Shown: positions 6,858 through 15,770, counted from the stretch's first letter. The stretch is DNA of 35,245 bases from Mediterraneibacter agrestimuris (GCF_943193195.1 NZ_CALPDG010000041.1:1-35245); one strand, 5' to 3'. Notes: a model not told the origin generated them from the letters alone. Translations and numbers: made by a program.

Positions 6858-9831
6858 ATTTTCTCCTCTCCTCAGAACATCCCAAAGCAATTTCCAACAA
6901 TTCCGTTGCAACTTGTGAATTTCTGATACGCATTAAGTTATCCCAGACATCAGCTTTTCCAAGTAGATTCATCCCACCATGCCATACTATTTCATCATCA
7001 ATAACAGCAAAACATTCTTCTACTTCTGTTCTTGTTATCACATTTATTCCTACCAATTGCATTGTTCTGATTAATTCATAACATACATCCGATTTTCCAT
7101 AAGTAATATCTTCCGGATCTGTTGTAATAACTGTAACCTTTACCCCTACTTCCTGTCTCTTCTTTATTAGTAATAAAAATCTATCAATTTTATCCTGTCT
7201 GATATCCGGACTGGAAATTACCACCATTTTTTCTGACTCTACAATATCTTGCTCGAATTTTTCGGTATAATTTACAGAATCAAATATTGCATTTATTATT
7301 TGTTTAGGTTGCAACTCTTGCGTCCAGATTGAAAATCCTGTCTTCCTGTACGTTCTCAATCTTTTTGCATACATTTTATCAAAATAACGCACATGAGAAT
7401 CAATATAATCATACACATAAACGGCTTCTTTTCCGACATAATCTCTGTTTAATCTACCTACATACTGTTCCAAGCGTCCTTCAAAAGATACAGGTGCTGC
7501 AAGCATTAATACATCCAGTCTTGGGAAATCAAACCCTTCTCCTATTTTCTGACCAGTTGCCACCAAAATAAGCGATTCATTTTCAGGTATCTGCTTTAAT
7601 TTTACTCTTATTTCAGTATTTTCCTTATCCGAATTATCCCCATATAGAAGGAATACATGATCTGCTTTTTCCTTTAAGGCATCATGTAAAAATTTTGCAT
7701 GTTCCTTAAATCTTGTTAAAATTACAGGAGTTTGTTTTCTTGCAACACAAGTTATAACATCATCTATGATCATTTCATTGCGCACCTTACTGGTACTTAT
7801 CAAATTATATGCTTTATTAATATTATCCTTGCTTTCTGCAGTATCAACTACTCTTGTGTATCTTGGGACAAAATAATGTCCAATCCCCTGTTCCTTAGCC
7901 CTCTCCAACGCAGTAAATCTATGTCTCAAAGATCCCAGCAGCATATAGATAATCCGATCAAGACTGTCGCCACGTTTAGGCGTAGCAGAAACACCATACA
8001 CGTATTTTGCATTTATTTTCTGCAATAATTCCATAGATGTATTAGAAGCTGCGTGATGACATTCATCCATAATTACCATTCCGTAAGAATTAATTCGTTC
8101 ATTAAATTTTCCTCTGCTGTACATCGAACCAACCATTGCAACATCTATGATCCCCGTCAATGTATTTTTATTTCCGTGCAAAACGCCTATCACACTATTC
8201 CTTTTTTTCTTTCTTCCTGTTTTTGTTTCATATTCCGGTGGTTCTTCTCTTATCTCTAAGAAGTGATTCAATTCATCAACCCACTGATTAAGCAAATCTT
8301 TACTTTGCAGCAAAATGAGCGTATTTACTTTTCGCTCTGCAATAAGGTAACTACATACTACAGTTTTTCCAAATGCAGTTGCCGCACTCAGAACCCCATC
8401 TGAATGTGATAATAATTTTTCTGCTGCTAATTCCTGTTGCATTCGCAAATCACCTTTAAAAGATACTCTGATAGGTTGTCCTGTTTCTCTTTGATCTGAA
8501 ACATCAACTGAAATGCCTGCTTTTTCACATTCCTGTATAATATTTTCCCGCAGTCCTCTCGGAATCTGTATATATCCATCTATATCCTTACCCAAATATA
8601 CAGCACTAAAATTATAATAATTAGAATATCCCAGCCTTTTATTTTTGTAAAATTCCGGATTATCAAATGCCGCCAAACTACGAATCTGATTTTGTATTCT
8701 TGGCATAAGATTCAGAGTATCTATATAAACTCCATTTCCTAATACCATATGCAGCTTGCCCACAACATCTGAATTACAAAACTCGCATTTCTTCTTCCAT
8801 GGTTTCGGTCTGACATTCTTCTCAATATTAGTAAGCAATCCTCTGACTTCTGCTAATTCTCTCTGCCATTTTGCCATGCATTGTTCAATATCTTCTATTC
8901 CCAGCTTTCTTGTTTTATTAAAAAGAGCATCCCATTGATCAGGATATGCATTCCAATTTTCATCTACAAAAGCACTATTTCCATTTTTAAGTGCCTGCCC
9001 CTGTAATGGCAATGCAATTAAATTACCTATGCTGCTTGCCACATCCTGCGAAGGATACATTCTATCATAATAATGAAACGATTTCAGATTGATGGAAGTT
9101 GAACCCTTGTCTAACAGGAGAAATCCAAAATTCCTTGCTGTTGCCGCAGGTATTGCTTTTTTAAAGAAAATCCATACATGGGCACCTTTTCCAGATCGAG
9201 ATCTCTCAACTAAAGGTCTGATACCATTAAGCTCACACATTTTTCTAAGCGCATCCACTTCTTTATGCCACTCATTATCCGTATTTGCAAAGTCCGTAAC
9301 CTCTGCTCCTTTTTCGTGATTATCAAAATCAAATACAATAAATCTGCATGTACCATTTGGCAGTAAAGGATATACACCTATTACATCTGATCCATCTTCT
9401 TTTGTGCCTAACAAATGATCAATTATTTTTTTAACATCCAAACTAATCCATTTGGTATTTTCACATTCATCACACAATACCTTCTCTTTACGTTGTTTAG
9501 GGCAAAGCCGGTCATTCCAACGATTCGCACATTGTGGAAAATAGCCCCCGTTCTTTCCTCTTCTGGCATATACATCTTCTCTTCCCCAAAACATCGAAAA
9601 GAAACGTATTGCCATTTTCTCTGTAATATACGGTGGATTTACAATACGATTCCCTTGATCCAGGTCATATTCTTCTGCACTTTCTATTTTTTCTTCAAAA
9701 GGATTCACCTCTTCATAGGAAATGCCTGCTTTCTTCAATTTATCTTTTAATATCTTGTTCTCATATTCAAGCAGCCTAACCATCTTTCTCAATGAATCCG
9801 CATCATATGCTTCTATGTTCAAACCTTCCAC
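6850..9831 (-). CDS. Primase-helicase-PLD fusion of the TOTE conflict type
   Basis: 993 aa. After a short coiled coil (10-35) and a Cys cluster (C101, C110, C120, C123) comes an archaeo-eukaryotic primase domain: FIVFDFDNH with the metal-binding DFD at 168-170, and RSGKGAHVW at 212-220. A superfamily 2 helicase follows: AFGKT at 486-490, DECHH at 589-593, SATP at 615-618 and QYVGRLNR at 789-796. The C-terminus (about 866-985) resembles a PLD nuclease fold with a degenerate motif (FAVIDDEIVWHGGMNLL). This architecture is known from TOTE conflict systems, thought to act on foreign nucleic acid. The start is GTG at 9831 without a strong ribosome site, so the first residues are uncertain. Confidence 0.85.
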   Translation of the reverse strand: MEGLNIEAYDADSLRKMVRLLEYENKILKDKLKKAGISYEEVNPFEEKIESAEEYDLDQGNRIVNPPYITEKMAIRFFSMFWGREDVYARRGKNGGYFPQCANRWNDRLCPKQRKEKVLCDECENTKWISLDVKKIIDHLLGTKEDGSDVIGVYPLLPNGTCRFIVFDFDNHEKGAEVTDFANTDNEWHKEVDALRKMCELNGIRPLVERSRSGKGAHVWIFFKKAIPAATARNFGFLLLDKGSTSINLKSFHYYDRMYPSQDVASSIGNLIALPLQGQALKNGNSAFVDENWNAYPDQWDALFNKTRKLGIEDIEQCMAKWQRELAEVRGLLTNIEKNVRPKPWKKKCEFCNSDVVGKLHMVLGNGVYIDTLNLMPRIQNQIRSLAAFDNPEFYKNKRLGYSNYYNFSAVYLGKDIDGYIQIPRGLRENIIQECEKAGISVDVSDQRETGQPIRVSFKGDLRMQQELAAEKLLSHSDGVLSAATAFGKTVVCSYLIAERKVNTLILLQSKDLLNQWVDELNHFLEIREEPPEYETKTGRKKKRNSVIGVLHGNKNTLTGIIDVAMVGSMYSRGKFNERINSYGMVIMDECHHAASNTSMELLQKINAKYVYGVSATPKRGDSLDRIIYMLLGSLRHRFTALERAKEQGIGHYFVPRYTRVVDTAESKDNINKAYNLISTSKVRNEMIIDDVITCVARKQTPVILTRFKEHAKFLHDALKEKADHVFLLYGDNSDKENTEIRVKLKQIPENESLILVATGQKIGEGFDFPRLDVLMLAAPVSFEGRLEQYVGRLNRDYVGKEAVYVYDYIDSHVRYFDKMYAKRLRTYRKTGFSIWTQELQPKQIINAIFDSVNYTEKFEQDIVESEKMVVISSPDIRQDKIDRFLLLIKKRQEVGVKVTVITTDPEDITYGKSDVCYELIRTMQLVGINVITRTEVEECFAVIDDEIVWHGGMNLLGKADVWDNLMRIRNSQVATELLEIALGCSEERRKCE

Positions 9832-9882
9832 CTACAATTCTTATTATCTCGTAACATAACTTCCATTTAATGTCCCAACTTA

Positions 9883-9930
9883 ATTTTAGTACTTGTTCCA
9901 ACTATTTTCAATACTTATTTTCTGTATTGA
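9883..9930 (-). promoter_or_regulatory. Promoter and inverted repeat upstream of the primase-helicase gene
   Basis: On the minus strand TTGAAA (9911-9906) and TAAAAT (9888-9883) are 17 bp apart, giving a 5' leader of about 45 nt. An inverted repeat, TCAATAC (9908-9914) and GTATTGA (9924-9930), overlaps the -35 box and could be an operator. Confidence 0.55.
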
Positions 9931-10012
9931 CGCATTTCTTCGCCAATCGTATAATTAAGTTAGATACAGAGCATTTCTGTTATCAAAATATTGCCCGCCC
10001 ACCATTGGCGAC

Positions 10013-10096
10013 TTATAAATGATTGGCTCGAAAATATTGTTCGCTTACCGGAAGCGTCTAATAAATGTCCGGCTTGAAAATTATTTAGAAATAATT
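10013..10096. repeat. Tandem imperfect repeat and palindrome upstream of the GNAT locus
   Basis: Two copies of a unit of about 26 bp (ATAAATG, then GGCT-GAAAAT) start near 10013 and 10059, offset by 46 bp, with a small hairpin CGCTT/AAGCG between them. The second runs into a perfect dyad, ATTATTT-AG-AAATAAT (10081-10096). They lie just upstream of the promoter and may be binding sites for the small first protein of the pair. The rest of 9932-10110 holds nothing else I can name. Confidence 0.45.
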
Positions 10097-10110
10097 TCTG
10101 TTTTTGATAT

Positions 10111-10139
10111 TGTGTTTTTATCACACATTGCATATACTA
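10111..10139 (+). promoter_or_regulatory. Promoter of the small-protein/GNAT pair
   Basis: TTGTGT (10111-10116) and TATACT (10134-10139) are 17 bp apart. Transcription would begin about 10146, 32 nt before the ATG of the first gene. Confidence 0.5.
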
Positions 10140-10177
10140 TAAATACACAAAAAAGCCAAAAAAGAGGAGGTGTTAGT

Positions 10178-10363
10178 ATGGCTACTTCAAGTATTACTCA
10201 TAATTTTGTCGTATCCAATCCAAATAGCATAAAGCGTTTTGTCGCAGCAATTGACGAAGCCGACCGTGACCGCACACCAAAGCAGACACTTCCCGGACGT
10301 CAGTTAACGAACCCACAGGAAATCTTAGCTTTAATGTCAAAAAGGAAGAAAAAACATGTCTGA
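10178..10363 (+). CDS. Small basic protein preceding a GNAT gene, putative antitoxin
   Basis: 61 aa from the ATG at 10178, chosen because GAGGAGG lies 7 nt upstream; the frame is open further upstream but crosses the promoter. The product (MATSSITHNFVV... to a KRKKKHV tail) has an AIDEADRD segment and no recognised DNA-binding fold. It overlaps the GNAT gene by 8 nt. A small gene before a GNAT gene with a shared promoter and an overlap is the usual plan of GNAT toxin-antitoxin pairs, so an antitoxin role is inferred. Confidence 0.65.
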   Translation: MATSSITHNFVVSNPNSIKRFVAAIDEADRDRTPKQTLPGRQLTNPQEILALMSKRKKKHV

Positions 10364-10964
10364 TAAATATTTTACCGTTAATATTCGGGCATATTTGGAT
10401 AAAGACGAACCGACATATATCGGAGAGGAAAGTCTTTACGACTTACTCTCCGATTTTTCTTGTCCCAAAAATCCCGATGTGGAATACTTTTTATTACATA
10501 ATGCGATTGAGTTTACCAAAAAAGATCAATCTATCACTTATCTGGTATTTGATGCTGAAGATGCTTCACTGGTTGGTTATTTTTCACTTACAGTAAAACC
10601 AATCTCTGTCCGTGCTTCAAATATCAGCAAGACAATGGCAAAAAAGCTGTCCCGTGTCAGTATTTTGGATGAAGAAACACAATCCTATACTACCGCAGCT
10701 TACCTGATTGCCCAGTTGGGAAAGAACTATTCTCTTCCAAAGAATAAACGAATCCCTGGAAATATTCTACTGGGATTTGCGCTGGAAACCATATCCAGTC
10801 TCAAATATTCCGTAGGCGGCGTTATGGAGTTTCTTGAATGCGAAGATAATGAATTTCTTCTGAGCTTTTATACACAGAATCATTTCAAGCCATTTGATAC
10901 TCGTATTACCGCTTCCCAGAATAATGAGTCACACACTCTGCATCAGCTTTTAAAATTTATTTGA
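10356..10964 (+). CDS. GNAT-family acetyltransferase-like protein, putative toxin
   Basis: 202 aa. The order YLVFDAEDASLVGYFSLTVK, then ISRV-type strand text, then AAYLIAQLGKNYSLP and GNILLGFALETI, fits the beta4, acetyl-CoA-binding and alpha4 parts of a GNAT fold. The pyrophosphate loop (QLGKNYSLPKN-KRIPG) is looser than in housekeeping GNATs. A late strand, EFLLSFYTQNHFKPF, matches the usual C-terminal motif. Toxins of this family acetylate aminoacyl-tRNA; that activity here is inferred from context. The gene is followed by a strong hairpin terminator. Confidence 0.65.
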   Translation: MSDKYFTVNIRAYLDKDEPTYIGEESLYDLLSDFSCPKNPDVEYFLLHNAIEFTKKDQSITYLVFDAEDASLVGYFSLTVKPISVRASNISKTMAKKLSRVSILDEETQSYTTAAYLIAQLGKNYSLPKNKRIPGNILLGFALETISSLKYSVGGVMEFLECEDNEFLLSFYTQNHFKPFDTRITASQNNESHTLHQLLKFI

Positions 10965-10982
10965 TTTAAAAATACATGAAAA

Positions 10983-11036
10983 AAGCGACAGTCTGATTTA
11001 CATTTTGTATTTCAGGAAACTGCCGCTTCTTTTTCT
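10983..11036 (+). terminator. Terminator after the GNAT gene
   Basis: AAGCGACAGT (10983-10992) pairs with ACTGCCGCTT (11019-11028) with one mismatch, followed by CTTTTTCTTCC. The 3' end of a convergent 44-codon gene overlaps it, so the hairpin may serve both strands. Confidence 0.65.
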
Positions 11037-11146
11037 TCCTTATTCTGTTTTTCTTCCTCCAACTCCCGGAGGACTTCTTCGCCGTACTTATCAATCATCC
11101 GTACCAGAAAATCAATGCACCGCTCAAATTCAATATTCTGTTGCAT
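11012..11146 (-). CDS. 44-aa acidic small protein
   Basis: ATG at 11146 with GGAGG 5 nt upstream, stop TGA at 11012-11014. The product starts MQQNIEFERCIDFLVRMIDK and ends in a Glu/Lys-rich tail. It is amphipathic and helical, and unrecognised. The good ribosome site and clean codons support a real gene. It is convergent with the GNAT gene and divergent from the STAND gene. Confidence 0.55.
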   Translation of the reverse strand: MQQNIEFERCIDFLVRMIDKYGEEVLRELEEEKQNKEEKEAAVS

Positions 11147-11218
11147 AAGCTCCTCCCGTTATTGTTTGTTCTGAGCTTATTTTACAGAACCTGCCTGAAA
11201 ACCACATTGAATAGAAAT

Positions 11219-11291
11219 TGATTGTAAACTGACACAATCACTTTAAAAATATCCGCCTTCTCTTGAATCGAATGTATGTTCGTGTTATGAT
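11219..11291 (+). promoter_or_regulatory. Promoter and dyad upstream of the STAND gene
   Basis: TTGAAT (11263-11268) and TATGAT (11286-11291) are 17 bp apart. An inverted repeat, TGATTGT (11219-11225) and ACAATCA (11234-11240), lies 23 bp upstream of the -35 box and may bind a regulator. Confidence 0.55.
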
Positions 11292-11329
11292 AGATATACT
11301 CAATCTTAACTACGAAAGGGGAATTTCTA

Positions 11330-13642
11330 TTGAATCGATGCGATTTTTCTTCTATTAGCACTTGCTTAAAAAATCATATCAGCGAAAGTAATCAAATGAG
11401 TCAGCCTGATTTTTTATACGAATTATTTGAAGATTTTATGGATGATCCGGCAAATCAGGATTTTTCAATGGATAACGGTCTGGTTTGCCGCTGGATGACT
11501 GGTCAGGCTAAAATCAGTCCTAAAATATCCGCTTACTATTCCAAGCCATCCAATCAGGAAAAATTAGCCCATACCATCCACCAGAATCTTCTTCCACTGA
11601 TGTCTGACTGTAATATGGCTATACAAGATATTTACACTTTATTCATTCAGGATGACAGCATCTCAGATGCGAAAAAGAAAAATCTGACTCCCTTATATAA
11701 ACCAGCCAGTTCAAGACTGCTGTTTCTTGCAAAACTGATTTCTTTTGGCATGGAACGCCAATTCATCAAACGTAATACCAAAAAGCAGAAGCTGCTCGCC
11801 GGAGGCGCTTTATCCCCCATTGTGCTGGATTATATTATGGACAGTGAGGTTCCGAAACCATGCCGTCATTTTATCGGAAGAGATAAAGAACTGGAAGAAT
11901 TATATACCATGCTTGAGGAAAACCGTCATGTTTTTCTTTGCGGAATCGCCGGAATCGGAAAAAGTGAACTTGCCAAAGCCTACGCAAAGCGGTACATAAA
12001 GCAATACACCAATATACTTTATGTAGAATATACCGGCAATCTTCATCAGGATATTACTGACATGGATTTTATTGACGATCTGCCGGAAAGCACTGAACAG
12101 GAACGGTTTCAAAGACATAACCGTTTCCTGCGTTCCCTGAAATCCGATACTCTGCTTATCATAGATAATTTTAATGTCACTGCGACACAGGACAGCTTTC
12201 TGTCAGTAGTATTAAAATATCGCTGCCAGATTTTGTTTACAACCAGAAGCAAACTGGATGAATACTGTACTCTGCCATTAAAAGAAATAGAGGATATGAA
12301 CGCTCTCTTCCAGCTGGCATCAGTATTTTATTCAGAGGCAGACACGTACCGGGCAACAGTTGAAAAGATCATCGAAACTGTTCACTCTCATACTTTTGCC
12401 GTGGAACTGGCAGCAAAACTTCTGGAAAATGGAATCTCAACTCCAGACCAGTTATTAACAAGACTTCAGGTGGAAAAAGCATCTTTCCATAACGAAGATA
12501 AAATTAAAATAATCAAAGATGGACAAAGCAGCAAAGCCACCTATTACAGTCATATCCATACGCTGTTTTCTTTATACACTTTATCTCTTGAACAGCAGGA
12601 TATCATGTGTAATATGTGCTTTCTTCCTTCCACCGGTATTTCTGCCCGTATATTTGCCAAATGGCTGGAACTGCCCACACTAAATGAAATCAACGATTTA
12701 ATTGAGACTGGTTTCGTTCAGACAACAACACGTCGCACTATCTCTCTGCATCCGATGATTCAGGAAATCACCCTTTCAGAGACAAAACCATCTGTAACTC
12801 GCTGCCACATATTACTGGATTCTTTACAGAAAATATGTTTAATGCATGGAATGGAAGTAGATTATTACAAAAAGCTATTTCAAACAATCGGAAATATCAT
12901 AGTATTGATTGAAAAGGATGATATACCAAAGTATCTGCTTTTTCTGGAAAATGCATTTCCATACATGGATAACTATAACTACCACAAAGGTATGAATGGA
13001 ATCATTCAGGAACTGACGGGGCTGTTAAAGACAAAAAACATTGGAACCGACTCTGACCGGGCATTATTACTAGATTTTCAGGCAACTCTTGAAACCAAAC
13101 CTGAAAAAGCAATAAAACTGGAAAAGGATGCACTTGCCCAGATAGAAAATATCACTGCCGACAATGCTCGCCTTGTTTCCAACCTTCATGCCAATCTCGG
13201 TGGACTTTACCGCATGAACGGTCATCCCGATCTTGCAAGAGAACACATGGAAAAAAGTATCTCACTGCTTGACCAATTTAACCTGCTTCATATAAATGAC
13301 AGCATACCTCAGATTGCCAATTATGCAATGTTCCTGACAGAACAGCAGGAACCCGAAAGAGGCATCTCCGAATTGCAAAAATTATCCGGCATCATCAAGG
13401 AATACCATTCCGATGACTGTCTGGATTATGCCAAAGTACAGGAAACCCTTAGAACCATTTATCTGATGACTGCCAATCTTCCGCAAGCCAAAACACATTT
13501 TAAAAGAGCTTTCAAAATATATGAAAAGATCTGGGCTGATGAACCAGAAATGATTGAAGCAAAATATCAGGAAATTCAGGAGTTATATCCACAGATTGGA
13601 TTTTGCATTGGAAAAAATCTATCCGGTCTTTTAACAAAATAA
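11330..13642 (+). CDS. STAND-type NTPase with C-terminal helical (TPR-like) repeats
   Basis: 770 aa from a TTG at 11330 preceded by AAAGGGG at 8 nt. The N-terminal 170 residues are helical and unrecognised. An NB-ARC-like NTPase follows: FIGRDKELEEL before the P-loop, GIAGIGKS (205-212), TLLIIDNF as Walker B (274-281), ILFTTRS as sensor 1 (301-307), and a winged-helix region ending near SLHPMIQEI. From about 560 the sequence has TPR-like helix pairs (ANLGGLYRMNGHPDLAREHM, LRTIYLMTANLPQAKTHFKRA). STAND proteins are signal-triggered switches; some are phage sensors and others regulators. No separate effector domain is seen, so regulation or partner-dependent action is as likely as defence. Confidence 0.8.
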   Translation: MNRCDFSSISTCLKNHISESNQMSQPDFLYELFEDFMDDPANQDFSMDNGLVCRWMTGQAKISPKISAYYSKPSNQEKLAHTIHQNLLPLMSDCNMAIQDIYTLFIQDDSISDAKKKNLTPLYKPASSRLLFLAKLISFGMERQFIKRNTKKQKLLAGGALSPIVLDYIMDSEVPKPCRHFIGRDKELEELYTMLEENRHVFLCGIAGIGKSELAKAYAKRYIKQYTNILYVEYTGNLHQDITDMDFIDDLPESTEQERFQRHNRFLRSLKSDTLLIIDNFNVTATQDSFLSVVLKYRCQILFTTRSKLDEYCTLPLKEIEDMNALFQLASVFYSEADTYRATVEKIIETVHSHTFAVELAAKLLENGISTPDQLLTRLQVEKASFHNEDKIKIIKDGQSSKATYYSHIHTLFSLYTLSLEQQDIMCNMCFLPSTGISARIFAKWLELPTLNEINDLIETGFVQTTTRRTISLHPMIQEITLSETKPSVTRCHILLDSLQKICLMHGMEVDYYKKLFQTIGNIIVLIEKDDIPKYLLFLENAFPYMDNYNYHKGMNGIIQELTGLLKTKNIGTDSDRALLLDFQATLETKPEKAIKLEKDALAQIENITADNARLVSNLHANLGGLYRMNGHPDLAREHMEKSISLLDQFNLLHINDSIPQIANYAMFLTEQQEPERGISELQKLSGIIKEYHSDDCLDYAKVQETLRTIYLMTANLPQAKTHFKRAFKIYEKIWADEPEMIEAKYQEIQELYPQIGFCIGKNLSGLLTK

Positions 13643-13651
13643 GCATAATTT

Positions 13652-13674
13652 ACGGCGGGCAACTTGCCCGCCGT
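13652..13674. terminator. Bidirectional hairpin between the STAND gene and the ABC operon
   Basis: ACGGCGGGCAA (13652-13662) and TTGCCCGCCGT (13664-13674) are perfect complements between two convergent genes. The T-runs are weak on both sides, but the position and stem strength suit a shared terminator. Confidence 0.6.
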
Positions 13675-13679
13675 TATAT

Positions 13680-14552
13680 TCAACTATTCGTCAAATAAAT
13701 ATATGCATCTTCCAAAGTGATATCATTATCCAGGACACAATTCTCATTTGGCTTTCCTTTGCTTAATACTTTCATATGAATTCCATTTTCTACATACTGC
13801 TTAGATGATATAGAATAATTAGCTTCTAACAAACGGGCTTCTTCTGCATTTTGTACCGTACAATTCCAAACACAGCCCTTTGCATTTTCCAGCAACCCAC
13901 TCACGCTTCCAGAATATAAAAAACTTCCCTTTTTCATAATGGCAAGCTGTGTACAGGTTGCTGCTAAATCTTCTACTACATGAGTGGAAAACAGCACAGT
14001 TCTATCCTTTGAAAAATCAACCAAAAGATTGCGGATCCTGATTCTTTCTTCCGGATCTAACCCGGTGGTAGGTTCATCAATAATCAAAAAATCCGGATTA
14101 TTAAGAAGTGCCTGTATGAGTCCGACACGTCTCTTCATACCACCAGATAATTGCCGCATTTTTTTATTCTGATGCTCTGTAAGAGAAGTCTTTTCCAAAT
14201 AATAGGTAATTCTTTGTTTGAGGTCATTTGTGGATACTCCTGATAGTCCACCCATATATACAAGGCATTCTTTCACCGTAAGATTCGGATATAAGTCGAT
14301 TTCCTGTGGAAGATAACCAATCTTTTTCTGTATTTTTTCATAATTTCCCTCGTTATACAGAATTCCATCAAGCGAAACCAATCCTTCCGTTTGTTTTAAA
14401 ACGGTTGTAAGAACCCTCATCAGCGTGGTTTTTCCCGCACCATTCTCTCCCAAAAGTCCGTAAATTCCCTTAGGTATTTCAAGAGATGCCTTATTTACTG
14501 CAACTACACCATTTTTAAATCTAACTGTTAAATCATTTATTCTAATACTCAT
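13680..14552 (-). CDS. ABC transporter ATP-binding protein
   Basis: 290 aa with a complete nucleotide-binding domain: GENGAGKTT (Walker A, about 35-43), a Q-loop (YLPQE), signature LSGGMKRRVGL, LIIDEP (Walker B), a D-loop (TTGLDP), and the switch His in FSTHVVED. The last 80 residues are a small variable tail. It belongs to the ABC-2 export type (CcmA-like) used for drugs, lantibiotics or lipids. It starts 3 nt after the permease stop, with GGGGA upstream, so the genes form one operon. The substrate cannot be told. Confidence 0.9.
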   Translation of the reverse strand: MSIRINDLTVRFKNGVVAVNKASLEIPKGIYGLLGENGAGKTTLMRVLTTVLKQTEGLVSLDGILYNEGNYEKIQKKIGYLPQEIDLYPNLTVKECLVYMGGLSGVSTNDLKQRITYYLEKTSLTEHQNKKMRQLSGGMKRRVGLIQALLNNPDFLIIDEPTTGLDPEERIRIRNLLVDFSKDRTVLFSTHVVEDLAATCTQLAIMKKGSFLYSGSVSGLLENAKGCVWNCTVQNAEEARLLEANYSISSKQYVENGIHMKVLSKGKPNENCVLDNDITLEDAYIYLTNS

Positions 14553-14555
14553 AAT

Positions 14556-15212
14556 CTATCCCCTTTTCTTTAAAGCCATTGGTAATACTGCAAATAAAAG
14601 CAGACCCACTATAAAAGACACAAGCGTTCCATAAATCCAACTCTCGGACATTAATTGATTAAGTTCACAAGAGCTGAAAGAAAACAATCCCAGATTCCCG
14701 AAAAATGAACTGCCCGCTTTCGATATAAGACCAATGACAATTCCAAATAAACATCCTATACCTGCCCACATATTTCCAAGCAATGTACACAAAATCACAG
14801 AGCATATACTCCAAAGCCAGATGGTTCCGAACATTGCAATGGAAAATAAAAGGAATGTCTGAGTACCCGAAACGCATTCGTTTACACTGCCCGGTTTTTG
14901 CCAGAAAAATAAAACATATCCAACACAGGAAAGTATTAATAAATATAATATTTGAACGCACACTCTCTGTGATATTACTTTTAACTGCTTTTTTTGATCA
15001 TACAAATGAAATACATCGGCACGCTTACTTTTTACTTCCATCAAATATGTGTCACTACAAAAAATAATTGTTAAAAATGCTATTGGCGACTGAATCGCTG
15101 AACCGATTTCTTCATAGTATATAATCGGATGAATAGCACACAATATCAGTATAAATGCACATGAATAAAAAATCTTATATAACGACAGGCAGTTTTTTAG
15201 TTCCGTTTTCAA
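14556..15212 (-). CDS. ABC-2 type permease, membrane subunit
   Basis: 218 aa from a TTG at 15212, chosen for the very strong GGAGGAGGG just upstream; the TTG overlaps the stop of the preceding gene (TTGA). About six hydrophobic segments can be counted, e.g. FYSCAFILILCAIHPIIYY, ILYLLILSCVGYVLFF and FIVGLLLFAVLPMAL. It is probably the membrane partner of the adjacent ATPase. Family assignment rests on hydropathy and operon context. Confidence 0.75.
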   Translation of the reverse strand: MKTELKNCLSLYKIFYSCAFILILCAIHPIIYYEEIGSAIQSPIAFLTIIFCSDTYLMEVKSKRADVFHLYDQKKQLKVISQRVCVQILYLLILSCVGYVLFFWQKPGSVNECVSGTQTFLLFSIAMFGTIWLWSICSVILCTLLGNMWAGIGCLFGIVIGLISKAGSSFFGNLGLFSFSSCELNQLMSESWIYGTLVSFIVGLLLFAVLPMALKKRG

Positions 15213-15661
15213 TGAACCCTCCTCCTTTTCCAGATTGTAACAGAAATACATACTAATATAACTGATGAAATTACAAGAATAATCTGATTTATGTTTGACA
15301 TTTTGGCTACATGTGTTTCAAAAAATCTGCCAGGGAATCGCACCATAATAGAGAACGGTCTCATATAATAAATATCATTCTTCATGGTCAGCATATTTGA
15401 ATATATAATGTGTAAAAACAAGATTGGTGCTGCCGGAAGCGGATTTTTAAATATTACTGCTGTAATTGTATAGACACAACATATCATCAAAAGATTCGGA
15501 ACAATATAGATCAGAGAATTCACGCAAAAATCAATTGGTGTTACTGGAAAGCCCGATTCTAAAGACGTTTTCAAACACAGCATAAAGAATATAACATTCA
15601 AAATCAGCAAAGGGCAGTACCTTTTCGATAATGTGGTAATCTTGACTTTCTGCACCGACAC
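15209..15661 (-). pseudogene. Second ABC permease, 5'-truncated and fused to ardA DNA
   Basis: The 150-codon frame is hydrophobic with about three or four segments from about residue 18 on (LIYIVPNLLMICCVYTITAVIF, ILVISSVILVCISVTIW), and ends four bases into the next permease. Its first dozen or so codons are ardA sequence read in another frame. The natural N-terminus is therefore missing and the gene lacks its own ribosome site and promoter. The junction lies near 15600-15625. The whole exporter operon may therefore be silent or driven from the Tn916-like module. Confidence 0.65.
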
Positions 15662-15770
15662 CTAACTTTTCTTCAAACTCGGCAACATCTATCGGCAGGT
15701 CGAACCAGTATGATATTGTTTCTTCGCCAGTTGTTCCTTTCGTTTCCACCAGCACCCTTGTTTCCTGCAT
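15531..15770 (-). pseudogene. ardA: Antirestriction protein ArdA, truncated
   Basis: Only the first 50 or so residues look like ArdA of the Tn916 family (Orf18): MQETRVLVETKGTTGEE, then WFDLPIDVAEFEEKLGV and DYHIIEKVLPF. ArdA proteins are DNA mimics of about 165 aa that block type I restriction. After about 15605 the sequence is that of the ABC permease gene in another frame, so two thirds of ArdA is gone. The remaining frame ends at 15531 with unrelated residues. The start at 15770 has AAAGGACGTGAGGA upstream. Confidence 0.55.
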
